DNA from: Ignatzschineria sp. | Lineage (GTDB): Bacteria > Pseudomonadota > Gammaproteobacteria > Cardiobacteriales > Wohlfahrtiimonadaceae | Length of the DNA: 26,685 bases | Direction of reading: 5' to 3' | Assembly (NCBI GenBank): GCA_030151245.1 | Contig: JASLEF010000026.1 | Location: 1-26,685, forward strand | Shown: in pieces, positions 1 through 6,989 of the stretch | Layout of the letters: each line of letters opens with the position of its first letter | Numbering within the stretch: the stretch's first letter is position 1 | Notes under the pieces: model-generated | Seen by the model: only the letters and a program-made list of their open reading frames with translations | Databases searched by the model: none | What the model was told of the DNA's origin: nothing | Position numbers and translations under genes: made by a program

Positions 1-1
1 T

Positions 2-193
2 TGGGATCTTGCCGATCTCTTCATGGGGCTTATGGCAATCATCAACCTCGTTGTCATTGCAATTCTTGGGAATATTGCCTTCAAAGTGGCTAATGATTAC
101 TACGCTCAGCTCAAAGCCGGTAAAAACCCCGTATTTAAAGCAAAAGAGATCAAAGGCTTAAAAGGTACTGAGTGCTGGGGCGAAGAGCAATAA
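2..193 (+). CDS. Alanine/sodium symporter family (AGCS) protein, C-terminal end only
   Basis: An open frame enters from the left edge and stops at TAA 191-193, leaving about 63 residues. It reads WDLADLFMGLMAIINLVVIA, then a hydrophobic helix and a charged cytoplasmic tail ending GTECWGEEQ. The 'DL-x-MGLMAIINL' pattern, a last transmembrane helix and a short tail with a Lys-rich stretch are what I know from the C-terminus of the alanine or glycine:cation symporter (AGCS) family, which imports small amino acids with Na+ at the inner membrane. Only the last helix is present, so substrate cannot be judged. A terminator follows about 60 bp later, so this is the end of its transcript. Confidence 0.7.
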   Translation, partial: WDLADLFMGLMAIINLVVIAILGNIAFKVANDYYAQLKAGKNPVFKAKEIKGLKGTECWGEEQ

Positions 194-254
194 TTGATAT
201 CCCCCAACTTCCCCCGATGAGTCATCATGAATATCTTTCATGAATATTGATCCC

Positions 255-288
255 AAAAGAGCGTTCTCTTCAGAAAGCGCTCTTTTTT
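255..288 (+). terminator. Intrinsic terminator of the AGCS symporter gene
   Basis: AAAAGAGCG (255-263) pairs with CGCTCTTTT (278-286), and a T run follows (283-288). It lies 61 bp after the symporter stop and upstream of the next gene on the same strand. The 14-nt loop could fold further. Confidence 0.75.
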
Positions 289-342
289 ATTGCCTTAAAT
301 CACATAACAACCTGATATCAAAAACTTATCATAATTCTAACC

Positions 343-348
343 TATAAT
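343..348 (+). promoter_or_regulatory. Possible -10 box of the GIDE-like gene
   Basis: A perfect TATAAT lies about 88 bp before the start codon of the gene at 436, in the AT-rich gap after the symporter terminator. There is no good -35 box at 16-18 bp, so this is a weak call. The rest of the gap (194-435) shows only the terminator and a 9-bp direct repeat, CATGAATAT, at 226-234 and 239-247. Confidence 0.3.
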
Positions 349-435
349 AACCTCTAAAATCACCAGATAGTTACTAGCTATATCAAATAGCTCACCATCC
401 ACAAATCCTTTACTCAAGCACTTCAGAGAGCATCT

Positions 436-1572
436 ATGAAAAAATTTATTCCTCTCCTTATTTGGGTAACCTTCTTATTGCTCCTATCAACGCGCCCTAA
501 TCTTTTTATATTGTTATTTGTCATCCTGTTCCTCGGCGGATTTATCCTGATCATCATGAGAGCATCCAAAGGAGCGCGCTCCTTTAATCAACAGGAGAGG
601 CAACTTCAAACGAGTGATATTCAACCCCTTAAAAGTGGCCTTGTAGAGATCAAAGGGAAGTTCGCGACAAATACCCCCATCACCACAATCTTATCGCAAA
701 AAAAGAGCCTCTATTCTCGCTATCACGCTCAAAAAATCACCGGTCATCGCCTTACTAAAAAGGGTCAGAAAATTCCAATTTATGAAGATCTCCTCACCTC
801 AGAAAGATGGGCGGAGCAACTCTATATTCAGGATCAAACAGGAAAAATAGAGGTCGATATCACTCATCTCAAATTACGCTCTCACGATGTAATGGAGAAA
901 GAAGATACGCTGCACAACATCCGCTACACAGAGAAGAGCTGGGATCTAGAGCAAGAGGTCATTCTTATCGGCTTTGCAGATATTCAAGGTAGCCGACGCA
1001 TCATCACCCAAGACCCTGAAAGCAAAACCCTCTCTGCGCGCTATTACAAAGATGTTCAGAGCGATCGCAAACTCTTTTGGATTCTAAGAATCTTCCTGCT
1101 GACCTTAACTTTCCCACTGCTCGCGCTTCTCATCACCGCCTATTGTGATTATGAGATTATAGGAAGCCGATTATTGCTATCCCTTCCCTATTTAGAAACC
1201 CCTGTTACTATCAGTATTCAAGCGCTACTCACCACCCAGAAATGGCTCTCGTTTATTCCCCAAGAAATTGCGCTCTATGCCTTTTCTTACTATATTTTTA
1301 TCTTCCTCGTGATTCTGCCACTCCTACTACTCATGGCCAAAATGACGGCTATTTTTAAGCTTGCGCAGTATTTTCTGATCATCTATCTCTACGCGCTAAT
1401 TCCCTCACTCATAAGCTTTATAGGCGCTTCTTTACTGGGCTTTGATATTCCCAAAATGTGGCTCAGCCTCTTTATCACCATTGCGCTCTGCTCACTACTT
1501 GCCGTCATTCGGCTCCCCTTTATTCAATCAAAATCTCGCCCGATAAAAGACGATCTAAACCTCATCCAGTGA
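436..1572 (+). CDS. GIDE-domain-like multi-pass membrane protein
   Basis: This 378-residue protein of unknown role has two N-terminal hydrophobic segments (about residues 4-18 and 22-41). A soluble block follows at about 66-195, then four more membrane segments (about 213-236, 280-304, 308-336 and 342-362). The soluble block has the order I know from the GIDE domain, shared by the mitochondrial ligase MUL1 and many prokaryotic membrane proteins. It begins 'GLVEIKGKF', has a 'SLYSRYHAQK' strand near 91-100, 'LYIQDQTGKIEVD' at 129-141, and ends with 'EVILIGFADIQG' near 174-185. There is no RING domain or Cys/His cluster, so nothing suggests ubiquitin-type chemistry. The gene stands alone between two terminators on the strand opposite guaA. 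The ATG at 436 follows a weak AGAGAG ribosome site. The domain call is by pattern recognition and should be tested by profile search. Confidence 0.6.
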   Translation: MKKFIPLLIWVTFLLLLSTRPNLFILLFVILFLGGFILIIMRASKGARSFNQQERQLQTSDIQPLKSGLVEIKGKFATNTPITTILSQKKSLYSRYHAQKITGHRLTKKGQKIPIYEDLLTSERWAEQLYIQDQTGKIEVDITHLKLRSHDVMEKEDTLHNIRYTEKSWDLEQEVILIGFADIQGSRRIITQDPESKTLSARYYKDVQSDRKLFWILRIFLLTLTFPLLALLITAYCDYEIIGSRLLLSLPYLETPVTISIQALLTTQKWLSFIPQEIALYAFSYYIFIFLVILPLLLLMAKMTAIFKLAQYFLIIYLYALIPSLISFIGASLLGFDIPKMWLSLFITIALCSLLAVIRLPFIQSKSRPIKDDLNLIQ

Positions 1573-1593
1573 ATCTGAGCTATAAATACCGAG

Positions 1594-1626
1594 CATAAAA
1601 AAAAGAGAACCCATCGGGATTCTCTT
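1594..1626 (-). terminator. Intrinsic terminator of guaA, possibly also used by the convergent gene
   Basis: Read on the minus strand, AAGAGAATCCC (1616-1626) pairs with GGGTTCTCTT (1603-1612), apart from one unpaired base. A run of eight T follows (complement of 1597-1604). It is about 85 bp downstream of the guaA stop. The + strand gene ending at 1572 converges on it, but the T tract on that side (TTCTTATT) is weak. Confidence 0.75.
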
Positions 1627-1652
1627 CTTATTGCTATTACTATTGGTTTCAT

Positions 1653-1674
1653 CGCTAACCGTTAAGGCTTAGCG
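1653..1674. other. Hairpin downstream of guaA
   Basis: CGCTAACC (1653-1660) pairs with GGCTTAGCG (1666-1674) with one extra base, giving a GC-clamped hairpin with a 5-nt loop. It has no T run on either strand. It sits between the guaA stop and the guaA terminator and may be a pause or RNA-stabilising structure. Confidence 0.4.
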
Positions 1675-1712
1675 GAATTACTGAAAGAAACTACTCTTCA
1701 TCATCCATATTA

Positions 1713-3242
1713 TTACTCCCATTCTACAGTGGCAGGGGGTTTACTTGTAATATCGTAAACCACACGATTAATGTATTTTACTTCATTGACCATTCTGACA
1801 GAAACTTTCTGTAGAACATCCCATGGAATACGCGCAAAGTCTGCGGTCATCCCATCAATTGAGGTAATCGCTCTAATTGCGATCGTATAATCATAAGTTC
1901 GAGAATCTCCCATCACCCCCACACTTCTTAACCCTGTTAAGACTGTGAAATATTGCCAAATATCACCTTCTAAGCCGGCAAGTTTAATCTCTTCTCTTAA
2001 GATCGCATCACTTTCACGAACAATCTCTAATTTTTCTTCCGTAATATCCCCAAGAACTCGGATACCTAAACCTGGTCCTGGAAATGGTTGACGCCAAACT
2101 AAATCATGTGGCATTCCTAGCTCAATGCCGAGTGCGCGAACTTCATCTTTAAAGAGCGTATTCAGTGGCTCGATCAATTGGAACTGCATATCTTCTGGCA
2201 AGCCACCGACATTGTGATGCGATTTAATCGTTTCCGCCGTATCTGTCCCACTTTCGATAATATCCGTATAGAGCGTGCCTTGTGCTAAGAAATCAATATC
2301 TTGCAACTTCTTCGCTTCATCATCAAATAGATAGATAAACTCATTACCGATAATTTTACGTTTTTGCTCTGGATCACTCACGCCCTTAAGTTTCTCAAGA
2401 AAACGATCTTTTGCATTCACGCGGATAATATTTAATCCAAATTTTCCAGCTAAACTCTCCATCACTTGATCCCCCTCTCCTTTACGAAGAAGACCATGAT
2501 CAACAAAGATACAGGTGAGCTGATCTCCAATTGCCCGCTGTAATAAAACGCCAACAACACTTGAATCCACACCACCTGAAAGTGCTAGCAAGACCTTTTT
2601 ATCTCCCACAAGATCTCTAACCTTTTGAATCTCTTGTTGAATAAAGGTATCCATATGCCAACTATCAGAGCAACCACAAATTTCATAGGCAAAGTTTTTT
2701 AAAAGATCTAAGCCATAGGCTGAATGTTTCACTTCTGGGTGAAACTGAACTCCATAAAAATTCTTTTCCGCGCATTCCATCGCCGCAATCGGACAATCAC
2801 TACTGTGCGCCGTGATATCAAAACCTTGTGGTACTGCTGTTACCAAATCGCCATGACTCATCCAAACTGATTGCGTTTCTGGCAATCCTGAAAACATCGT
2901 GGTCGTTTTTAAGTCGACATGTAAAAATGCTAAACCATATTCTCGATTTGCAGCTTTCTCTACCTTTCCGCCTAAGATATGCGTCATTAACTGCATCCCA
3001 TAACAGATGCCTAATACGGGGACCCCTAAATTAAAAATCTCCGGATCAATCGAAAAAGCACTCTCTGCATAGACGCTATTGGGACCTCCGGAAAGAATAA
3101 TGCCGGAAGGATTCATCGCTTTTAACTCTGCGGCCGTGATTTTATGAGAGATGAGTTCAGAAAAGACTCCTATTTCACGAATTCTCCGTGTGATTAATTG
3201 GTTATACTGACTGCCATAATCTAATACGATGATCTTTTCCAT
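1713..3242 (-). CDS. guaA: GMP synthase (glutamine-hydrolysing)
   Basis: GuaA converts XMP to GMP using ATP and ammonia released from glutamine, the last step of GMP synthesis in the cytoplasm. The 509-residue product has the full layout. The glutamine amidotransferase domain (about 1-200) carries nucleophile Cys80 in 'GICYGMQL' and His168/Glu170 in 'GVQFHPEV'. The ATP-pyrophosphatase P-loop 'LSGGVDSS' is at about 221-228. The dimerisation domain ends 'YDITSKPPATVEWE'. The frame stays open 20 codons upstream, but the start is the ATG at 3240-3242: it has an AAGGAG site 7-8 nt upstream, gives the family's usual N-terminus, and lies just downstream of a perfect -10 box that the longer form would overlap. 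guaB is not beside it, so guaA is transcribed separately here. Confidence 0.97.
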   Translation of the reverse strand: MEKIIVLDYGSQYNQLITRRIREIGVFSELISHKITAAELKAMNPSGIILSGGPNSVYAESAFSIDPEIFNLGVPVLGICYGMQLMTHILGGKVEKAANREYGLAFLHVDLKTTTMFSGLPETQSVWMSHGDLVTAVPQGFDITAHSSDCPIAAMECAEKNFYGVQFHPEVKHSAYGLDLLKNFAYEICGCSDSWHMDTFIQQEIQKVRDLVGDKKVLLALSGGVDSSVVGVLLQRAIGDQLTCIFVDHGLLRKGEGDQVMESLAGKFGLNIIRVNAKDRFLEKLKGVSDPEQKRKIIGNEFIYLFDDEAKKLQDIDFLAQGTLYTDIIESGTDTAETIKSHHNVGGLPEDMQFQLIEPLNTLFKDEVRALGIELGMPHDLVWRQPFPGPGLGIRVLGDITEEKLEIVRESDAILREEIKLAGLEGDIWQYFTVLTGLRSVGVMGDSRTYDYTIAIRAITSIDGMTADFARIPWDVLQKVSVRMVNEVKYINRVVYDITSKPPATVEWE

Positions 3243-3281
3243 CAAGTGCTCCTTACAAGCATGGTTACAAATACTTCCGTT

Positions 3282-3287
3282 ATTATA
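3282..3287 (-). promoter_or_regulatory. Candidate -10 box of guaA
   Basis: The minus strand has a perfect TATAAT about 40 nt before the guaA ATG, which would give a leader of about 33 nt. The -35 region is poor. It supports the shorter guaA start because an upstream start near 3302 would precede this box. No strong terminator for the upstream lipoprotein gene is visible in 3243-3401. Confidence 0.4.
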
Positions 3288-3401
3288 TCTAAACTCCTGC
3301 AACTTTGATGATTTAAAAGAAAATTAAATAAAGGTAAGCTCAACCACCGTCTTTCATTTAAACTTTAAAATCCCTTTTAAACATCATCTTTCAATCATCT
3401 A

Positions 3402-4349
3402 TTACTCCACTAAAAAAGCACTACTTGCCCCCTGATATTCAAGCAAATCATAAACTCGTTGACGAATTTCCCATAGCCCAGTCGCTTTTTCAAACTCTTT
3501 TTCTTCCTCGAAAGCTTTACACCTATCGTAAGTCTCCTGCGAAAAGAGATCACTATGCACACTATAGTAACCCATCGTATAAGCATTCATGAGGTCTCGA
3601 TGTTTTTTAGGATCGCTATTTTGCGTGACTAACTGATATTCATCAATCTTGATTTTCATATCCTCTGCTACTCCTGGGCAAAAAGGTGAACCAACGACCT
3701 TCGTAGGTGTTTCGATGGGGAGGTCTGATAATACCGAAAATTTTTGAGATGGTAATAGCCCTTCTGGCAATTCAAAGATCTCTTGAGATTCTAAATAATC
3801 ATAAAAATCCGCTAATCTAAAAAGCTTTACCCGTCCAAGCGTATCGATATAATCATAATCTGAACTATTCCAATAAACCTCCGGCAATGGCTCATTAACC
3901 CCATAATGCCAATTAAAATCATAGCGATTAAAGAAGAGCTCTCCCGCTGTATACTTCCATGGCAAATGAACAATCTCGCCATCTTCAAGTACATACTCTG
4001 TTAAAGCTTGATTTACGGCAATCTCTTCCCATTGATCCTTTCCCGAGTCATCTTGATAGATTTGACGATAGAGAACATAAGGTGTCAAAGTGGGATTAAT
4101 CACCGCAGGCTGATCTTTAGGATTGACGACAAAAGAGACATTGTCACCTGCGTAAATCAACGTATGTCGCCCGGCAGAAAGAGTGACATTAACACTTGTC
4201 TGCTCCGGTATCACATAATAATCATCGTCAATTTGAACTTTAATCCGAGTAGTCGTTGGATTATCTAAGACAAAAAGTTGTGATGAACCAGAATCATCAC
4301 TGCACGCAACGAGCGATAGAAAGGTTATCACCAATATAATTTTTTTCAT
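3402..4349 (-). CDS. Lipoprotein of unknown function
   Basis: I do not recognise this 315-residue protein. It starts with a lipoprotein signal: Lys-rich tip, hydrophobic stretch and lipobox LVAC, making Cys16 the predicted lipidated residue. Ser at +2 favours the outer membrane. Residues about 27-66 ('IKVQIDDDYYVIPEQ' through 'LSAGRHTLIYAG') look like a small beta-sandwich of the PEGA or carrier type, with a 'G-x-H' turn. The middle (about 130-175) is very rich in Tyr, Trp and Asp. The C-terminal third is more helical and has Cys residues near 224 and 278 that could form a disulphide. The ribosome site is weak (AAGAGCAAG). The neighbours are guaA downstream and decayed DNA upstream, so context gives no clue to its role. 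Confidence 0.75.
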   Translation of the reverse strand: MKKIILVITFLSLVACSDDSGSSQLFVLDNPTTTRIKVQIDDDYYVIPEQTSVNVTLSAGRHTLIYAGDNVSFVVNPKDQPAVINPTLTPYVLYRQIYQDDSGKDQWEEIAVNQALTEYVLEDGEIVHLPWKYTAGELFFNRYDFNWHYGVNEPLPEVYWNSSDYDYIDTLGRVKLFRLADFYDYLESQEIFELPEGLLPSQKFSVLSDLPIETPTKVVGSPFCPGVAEDMKIKIDEYQLVTQNSDPKKHRDLMNAYTMGYYSVHSDLFSQETYDRCKAFEEEKEFEKATGLWEIRQRVYDLLEYQGASSAFLVE

Positions 4350-4463
4350 TTTTTCTTGCTCTTTCTTTTTTTTAAATTGATTTTAAAACTCACTTTTCAA
4401 TATTTTCTGTTAAAAAAAAGAAATATAGCAGAATTTATGTCAAATAATTTAAGGGGATTCATT

Positions 4464-4497
4464 AAAACAGAACCTTCGATAAAACAGAACCTTCGAT
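4464..4497. repeat. Perfect 17-bp tandem duplication
   Basis: AAAACAGAACCTTCGAT occurs twice head to tail (4464-4480 and 4481-4497) with no mismatch. It lies in gene-poor DNA between the remnant at 4511-4727 and the lipoprotein gene. It looks like a recent slippage duplication rather than a regulatory array. Confidence 0.85.
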
Positions 4498-4510
4498 TGA
4501 TGCTCTATTT

Positions 4511-4727
4511 TCAGCGACTTTCTTCCCTAAAGAGCAAGCCAATGGCAAATAATATTCTAAGGATCAAAATGCCAATGCCCCAAAATAGATAAAACCAGGA
4601 AAAATAGGACACGGCATATTCGCAATCACATTACTAAAAAAGGCGTTTAATAATGATCCTACTCGTTACATAGAGCGGAGAAATAAAAATCAAGACCTGA
4701 AACGGATCATCAAAAGATAGCAAACAT
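4511..4727 (-). pseudogene. Remnant of a small membrane-protein gene
   Basis: An ATG (4725-4727) directly abuts the TAG stop of the EamA gene, but its frame closes after five codons. The next frame then reads DDPFQVLIFISPLYVTSR and on to IIIKRLF, meets consecutive TAG and TAA stops at 4636-4631, and continues in the same frame as EYAVSYFSWFYLFWGIGILI, RILFAIGLLFREESR and a TGA at 4511-4513. The two halves have the hydrophobic, aromatic character of real membrane segments and would make a protein of about 70 residues. A third frame is open across the two stops, so frame slips at T-runs (near 4713, 4637 and 4605) could also explain the breaks. This may be genuine decay or base-calling errors at homopolymers. 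I cannot assign a family. The rest of the 378-bp gap (4350-4727) holds only the tandem repeat and AT-rich sequence. Confidence 0.35.
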
Positions 4728-5585
4728 CTACCGTGGACGATTTCTGGCGGCAAAAATAATCGCAAATAGAATCAAAGCGGCTCCAAAGATCATCTTTAAT
4801 GTGGGCGTACTCCCAAAAATCCACCACGCAAATGCAATAGCATACACAGGTTCAAGGGCAATAACCATTCCGACAATACGGGCATTTAAATACTCTAGGC
4901 TCTTCACAAACAGATAGTGGGAAAATCCAGTACAAAAGAGCCCTAATAGCGCAAGATAGAACCAATCAATAGAGGCTAATGCTGGCAATCCTGTTAAGGC
5001 AAAAGGCAGTACTAACAGCATCACGACCATATTTTGCCAAAATGCGACTTGCATCGCATCAACGCCCTGTACGCCCCGTTTATTGACAACGGCTAATAGC
5101 CCAAATGATAATCCCGAAAGTAGCCCCCATAAAAGCCCGATAGTTCCTGAATCTTGCAGGTTAAACTCCGGCGTGACAAGCACTAATCCTAAAGAGACTA
5201 ATAGCAGCAGTAGCCATTCTCGCTGAGTAATACGATCTTTAAATACCAGCCAATCTGTTAACGCAATAAATGCCGGAAAACTGGCAAAACCAAGCGTTGC
5301 AATCGCGACGCCCCCAATCTTTACCGCGATAAAAAAAGTGACCCAATGTAGCGCTAATAATGCGCCTGATAGTAGTAACATTGCCCTCTTAAATCTCGAT
5401 ATTCCCTTAAGGATCGGTTTTCGTTGCCCATAGAGAATCACCCATAATCCCATCACAGCAAAAAAGGCTCGACCTAAAGTAATTACCTCTGCACTACCAC
5501 TGATGAGAGCACCAAAAATTCCGGTTAATCCAAATAAAACGGCCGCTATATGCACCATAACAAGTGCCTTTTGATGCGTGATCAT
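4728..5585 (-). CDS. EamA/DMT-family permease
   Basis: This 285-residue inner-membrane protein has about ten hydrophobic helices in two repeated halves (residues about 5-135 and 145-280), the layout of EamA drug/metabolite transporters. Typical pieces are the opening 'ALVMVHIAAVLFGLTGIFG', the 'TLGRAFFAVMGLW' helix, and 'ARIVGMVIALEPVYAIAFAW' near the end, where the conserved Glu-Pro of the second repeat falls. Members export amino acids or other small metabolites; the substrate cannot be read from sequence. The ATG has AAAGGGGAGG just upstream, very close to the start codon. It is the last intact gene in the run coaBC-yqaA-AEC-EamA, 39 nt after the AEC gene, and is probably co-transcribed with it. 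Confidence 0.88.
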   Translation of the reverse strand: MITHQKALVMVHIAAVLFGLTGIFGALISGSAEVITLGRAFFAVMGLWVILYGQRKPILKGISRFKRAMLLLSGALLALHWVTFFIAVKIGGVAIATLGFASFPAFIALTDWLVFKDRITQREWLLLLLVSLGLVLVTPEFNLQDSGTIGLLWGLLSGLSFGLLAVVNKRGVQGVDAMQVAFWQNMVVMLLVLPFALTGLPALASIDWFYLALLGLFCTGFSHYLFVKSLEYLNARIVGMVIALEPVYAIAFAWWIFGSTPTLKMIFGAALILFAIIFAARNRPR

Positions 5586-5624
5586 ATCCTCCCCTTTACT
5601 TTTTACAATGACTCAATCATTGCA

Positions 5625-6548
5625 TTAAACGGTGATACCAAGCAATAGCAAAACAATAGGTAAGGTGATCAGACTTAAAATCGTACTCATCAATGTCGCA
5701 CTCGAAACTAGCTCAGGCTTGGTATCAAAATGGACAGCTAATAATGTTGTGTTTGCAGCCGCTGGCATAGCGGCTAGAACGATCAAAATCTGTTTATAGA
5801 TAAGATCTATCGGCATCCACTGCACCAAAATAAAGGCGATTAATGGAGAAATTACCATCTTCATCACAAGATTAATCGAAAGCTTGCCATATTCAATATG
5901 CGTTATTCGAATATTCGCCAATTGCATTCCTAGAATAATCATAATCACCACAATGGAAGCATCTCCGACCATTGAAATCGAGTTATAAAGCGATTCACTC
6001 AATGGTACATGGAGTAATTGCAACAAAATTCCTAATAGTGCACCATGAACCGTCGGCATTCTCACAACTCTTGCTAAAGCAAATCGCACAGAGCTGCCGA
6101 CAATCTCTTTCGAGGAACCTTTTGCCGCATAGTAAGTCCCGATTGTATTCATTACCACTTGTTGCAAAACAAGCATAATAATGGCGATATCAAAGCCGAT
6201 GGCTCCAAAGAAAGCGAGAATTACCGGCGTTCCATAATTGCCATTATTCATAAAGCAGGCGCTGAGAATCATTCCACAACGAGTCTTCTCATCGTACCTT
6301 AGAAGCATTGAAATTAACGATGTTAACCACACTAAAAGTAAACAAAGCGCAAAAATATATCCCACATAATAGAGATAGCTCAATGAAATTGGATAAGAAT
6401 AAAACGTTTTAAAAGCCAAAAAAGGAGAAAGCACATAGAGTGACATTTTTGAAAGATTCGGAATATCAAAATGTAATATTTTCTGCGCAATAAATCCCAC
6501 TATAAAAATAGAGAATATCGGCAATAAAATCCAAAAGAATGTCAGCAC
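5625..6548 (-). CDS. AEC-family (auxin efflux carrier-type) permease
   Basis: This 307-residue membrane protein has roughly ten helices in two five-helix halves. Family signatures are visible: 'ACFMNNGNYGTPVILAFFG' near 97-115, 'GMQLANI' near 207-213, and 'AMPAAANTTLLA' near 260-271. Bacterial AEC members move malate, malonate and other organic acids; the substrate here is unknown. The start is a GTG at 6546-6548 with GAGG 6 nt upstream; the first in-frame ATG lies 34 codons further in and would cost the first helix. It begins 13 nt after the yqaA stop, so it should be translated from the same transcript as coaBC and yqaA. It is followed by a second, unrelated permease. Confidence 0.88.
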   Translation of the reverse strand: MLTFFWILLPIFSIFIVGFIAQKILHFDIPNLSKMSLYVLSPFLAFKTFYSYPISLSYLYYVGYIFALCLLLVWLTSLISMLLRYDEKTRCGMILSACFMNNGNYGTPVILAFFGAIGFDIAIIMLVLQQVVMNTIGTYYAAKGSSKEIVGSSVRFALARVVRMPTVHGALLGILLQLLHVPLSESLYNSISMVGDASIVVIMIILGMQLANIRITHIEYGKLSINLVMKMVISPLIAFILVQWMPIDLIYKQILIVLAAMPAAANTTLLAVHFDTKPELVSSATLMSTILSLITLPIVLLLLGITV

Positions 6549-6561
6549 ACCCTACCTCTTT

Positions 6562-6987
6562 TTAAATAATTTTTTGTGCAATCTCTAAAAAAAAGACGAT
6601 AAATAGATACCTTACGCCTTTTCCAACCAATATTGCGAACCCCGATTTCCAAATATTTAATCGAAACCAACCTGCGGCAATGGGCAGTATATCCCCCACG
6701 AAAGGGAGTCCAGATAATAGAAGCGTCCAAGCACCATACTGATGAATAAATGCTTCGGTTTTAGGTTTAATCTTACGGCGATTAGGAATAACGCGCCCCA
6801 CCGTCAACATAATTAAACTTCCCACCGTATTAAATACGGTGGCAATAAACCATGCAGATATCGCATAATCGGGATGCTTATGGATAAATGCGGCCAATAC
6901 TAATTCAGAACTTCCCGGCAAGATTGTTGAGGAGGTCACGCTGGAGATAATTAGAAGCCACAACCCTTCCGTTACCGATGTTATCAT
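6562..6987 (-). CDS. YqaA-type small membrane protein of the DedA/SNARE-associated superfamily
   Basis: This 141-residue protein has about four hydrophobic segments. The start 'LLIISSVTSSTILPGSSELVLAA' and 'NTVGSLIMLTVGR' match the short YqaA branch of the DedA (VTT) superfamily. The following 'YGAWTLLLSGLPFVGDILPIAAGWFRLN' holds the re-entrant G-x-P...D...P...G motif typical of the fold. DedA-superfamily proteins are implicated in membrane lipid (undecaprenyl or phospholipid) flipping and envelope homeostasis; the role of YqaA itself is not settled. Its ATG lies 2 nt after the coaBC stop and its ribosome site (AAGG) is inside coaBC, so translation is almost certainly coupled. The length is normal for the short form. 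Confidence 0.82.
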   Translation of the reverse strand: MITSVTEGLWLLIISSVTSSTILPGSSELVLAAFIHKHPDYAISAWFIATVFNTVGSLIMLTVGRVIPNRRKIKPKTEAFIHQYGAWTLLLSGLPFVGDILPIAAGWFRLNIWKSGFAILVGKGVRYLFIVFFLEIAQKII

Positions 6988-6989
6988 CG

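Noticed and set aside
194..435. Direct repeat CATGAATAT twice, considered as an operator
   Set aside because: The 13-bp spacing and position next to a terminator, far from the downstream start, make a regulatory role unsupported.
3243..3302. A longer guaA reading frame beginning 20 codons upstream
   Set aside because: The extra residues match no GuaA N-terminus, the internal ATG has a good AAGGAG site, and a perfect -10 box lies within the extension.
4438..4443. A perfect TTGACA on the minus strand upstream of the lipoprotein gene
   Set aside because: No -10 box lies at 16-18 bp; the nearest TATATT is only 10 bp away.
4356..4592. A 78-codon open frame on +
   Set aside because: It has a low-complexity start in A/T runs, no ribosome site, spans the tandem repeat, and shows no protein-like pattern. 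The opposite strand has better coding character.
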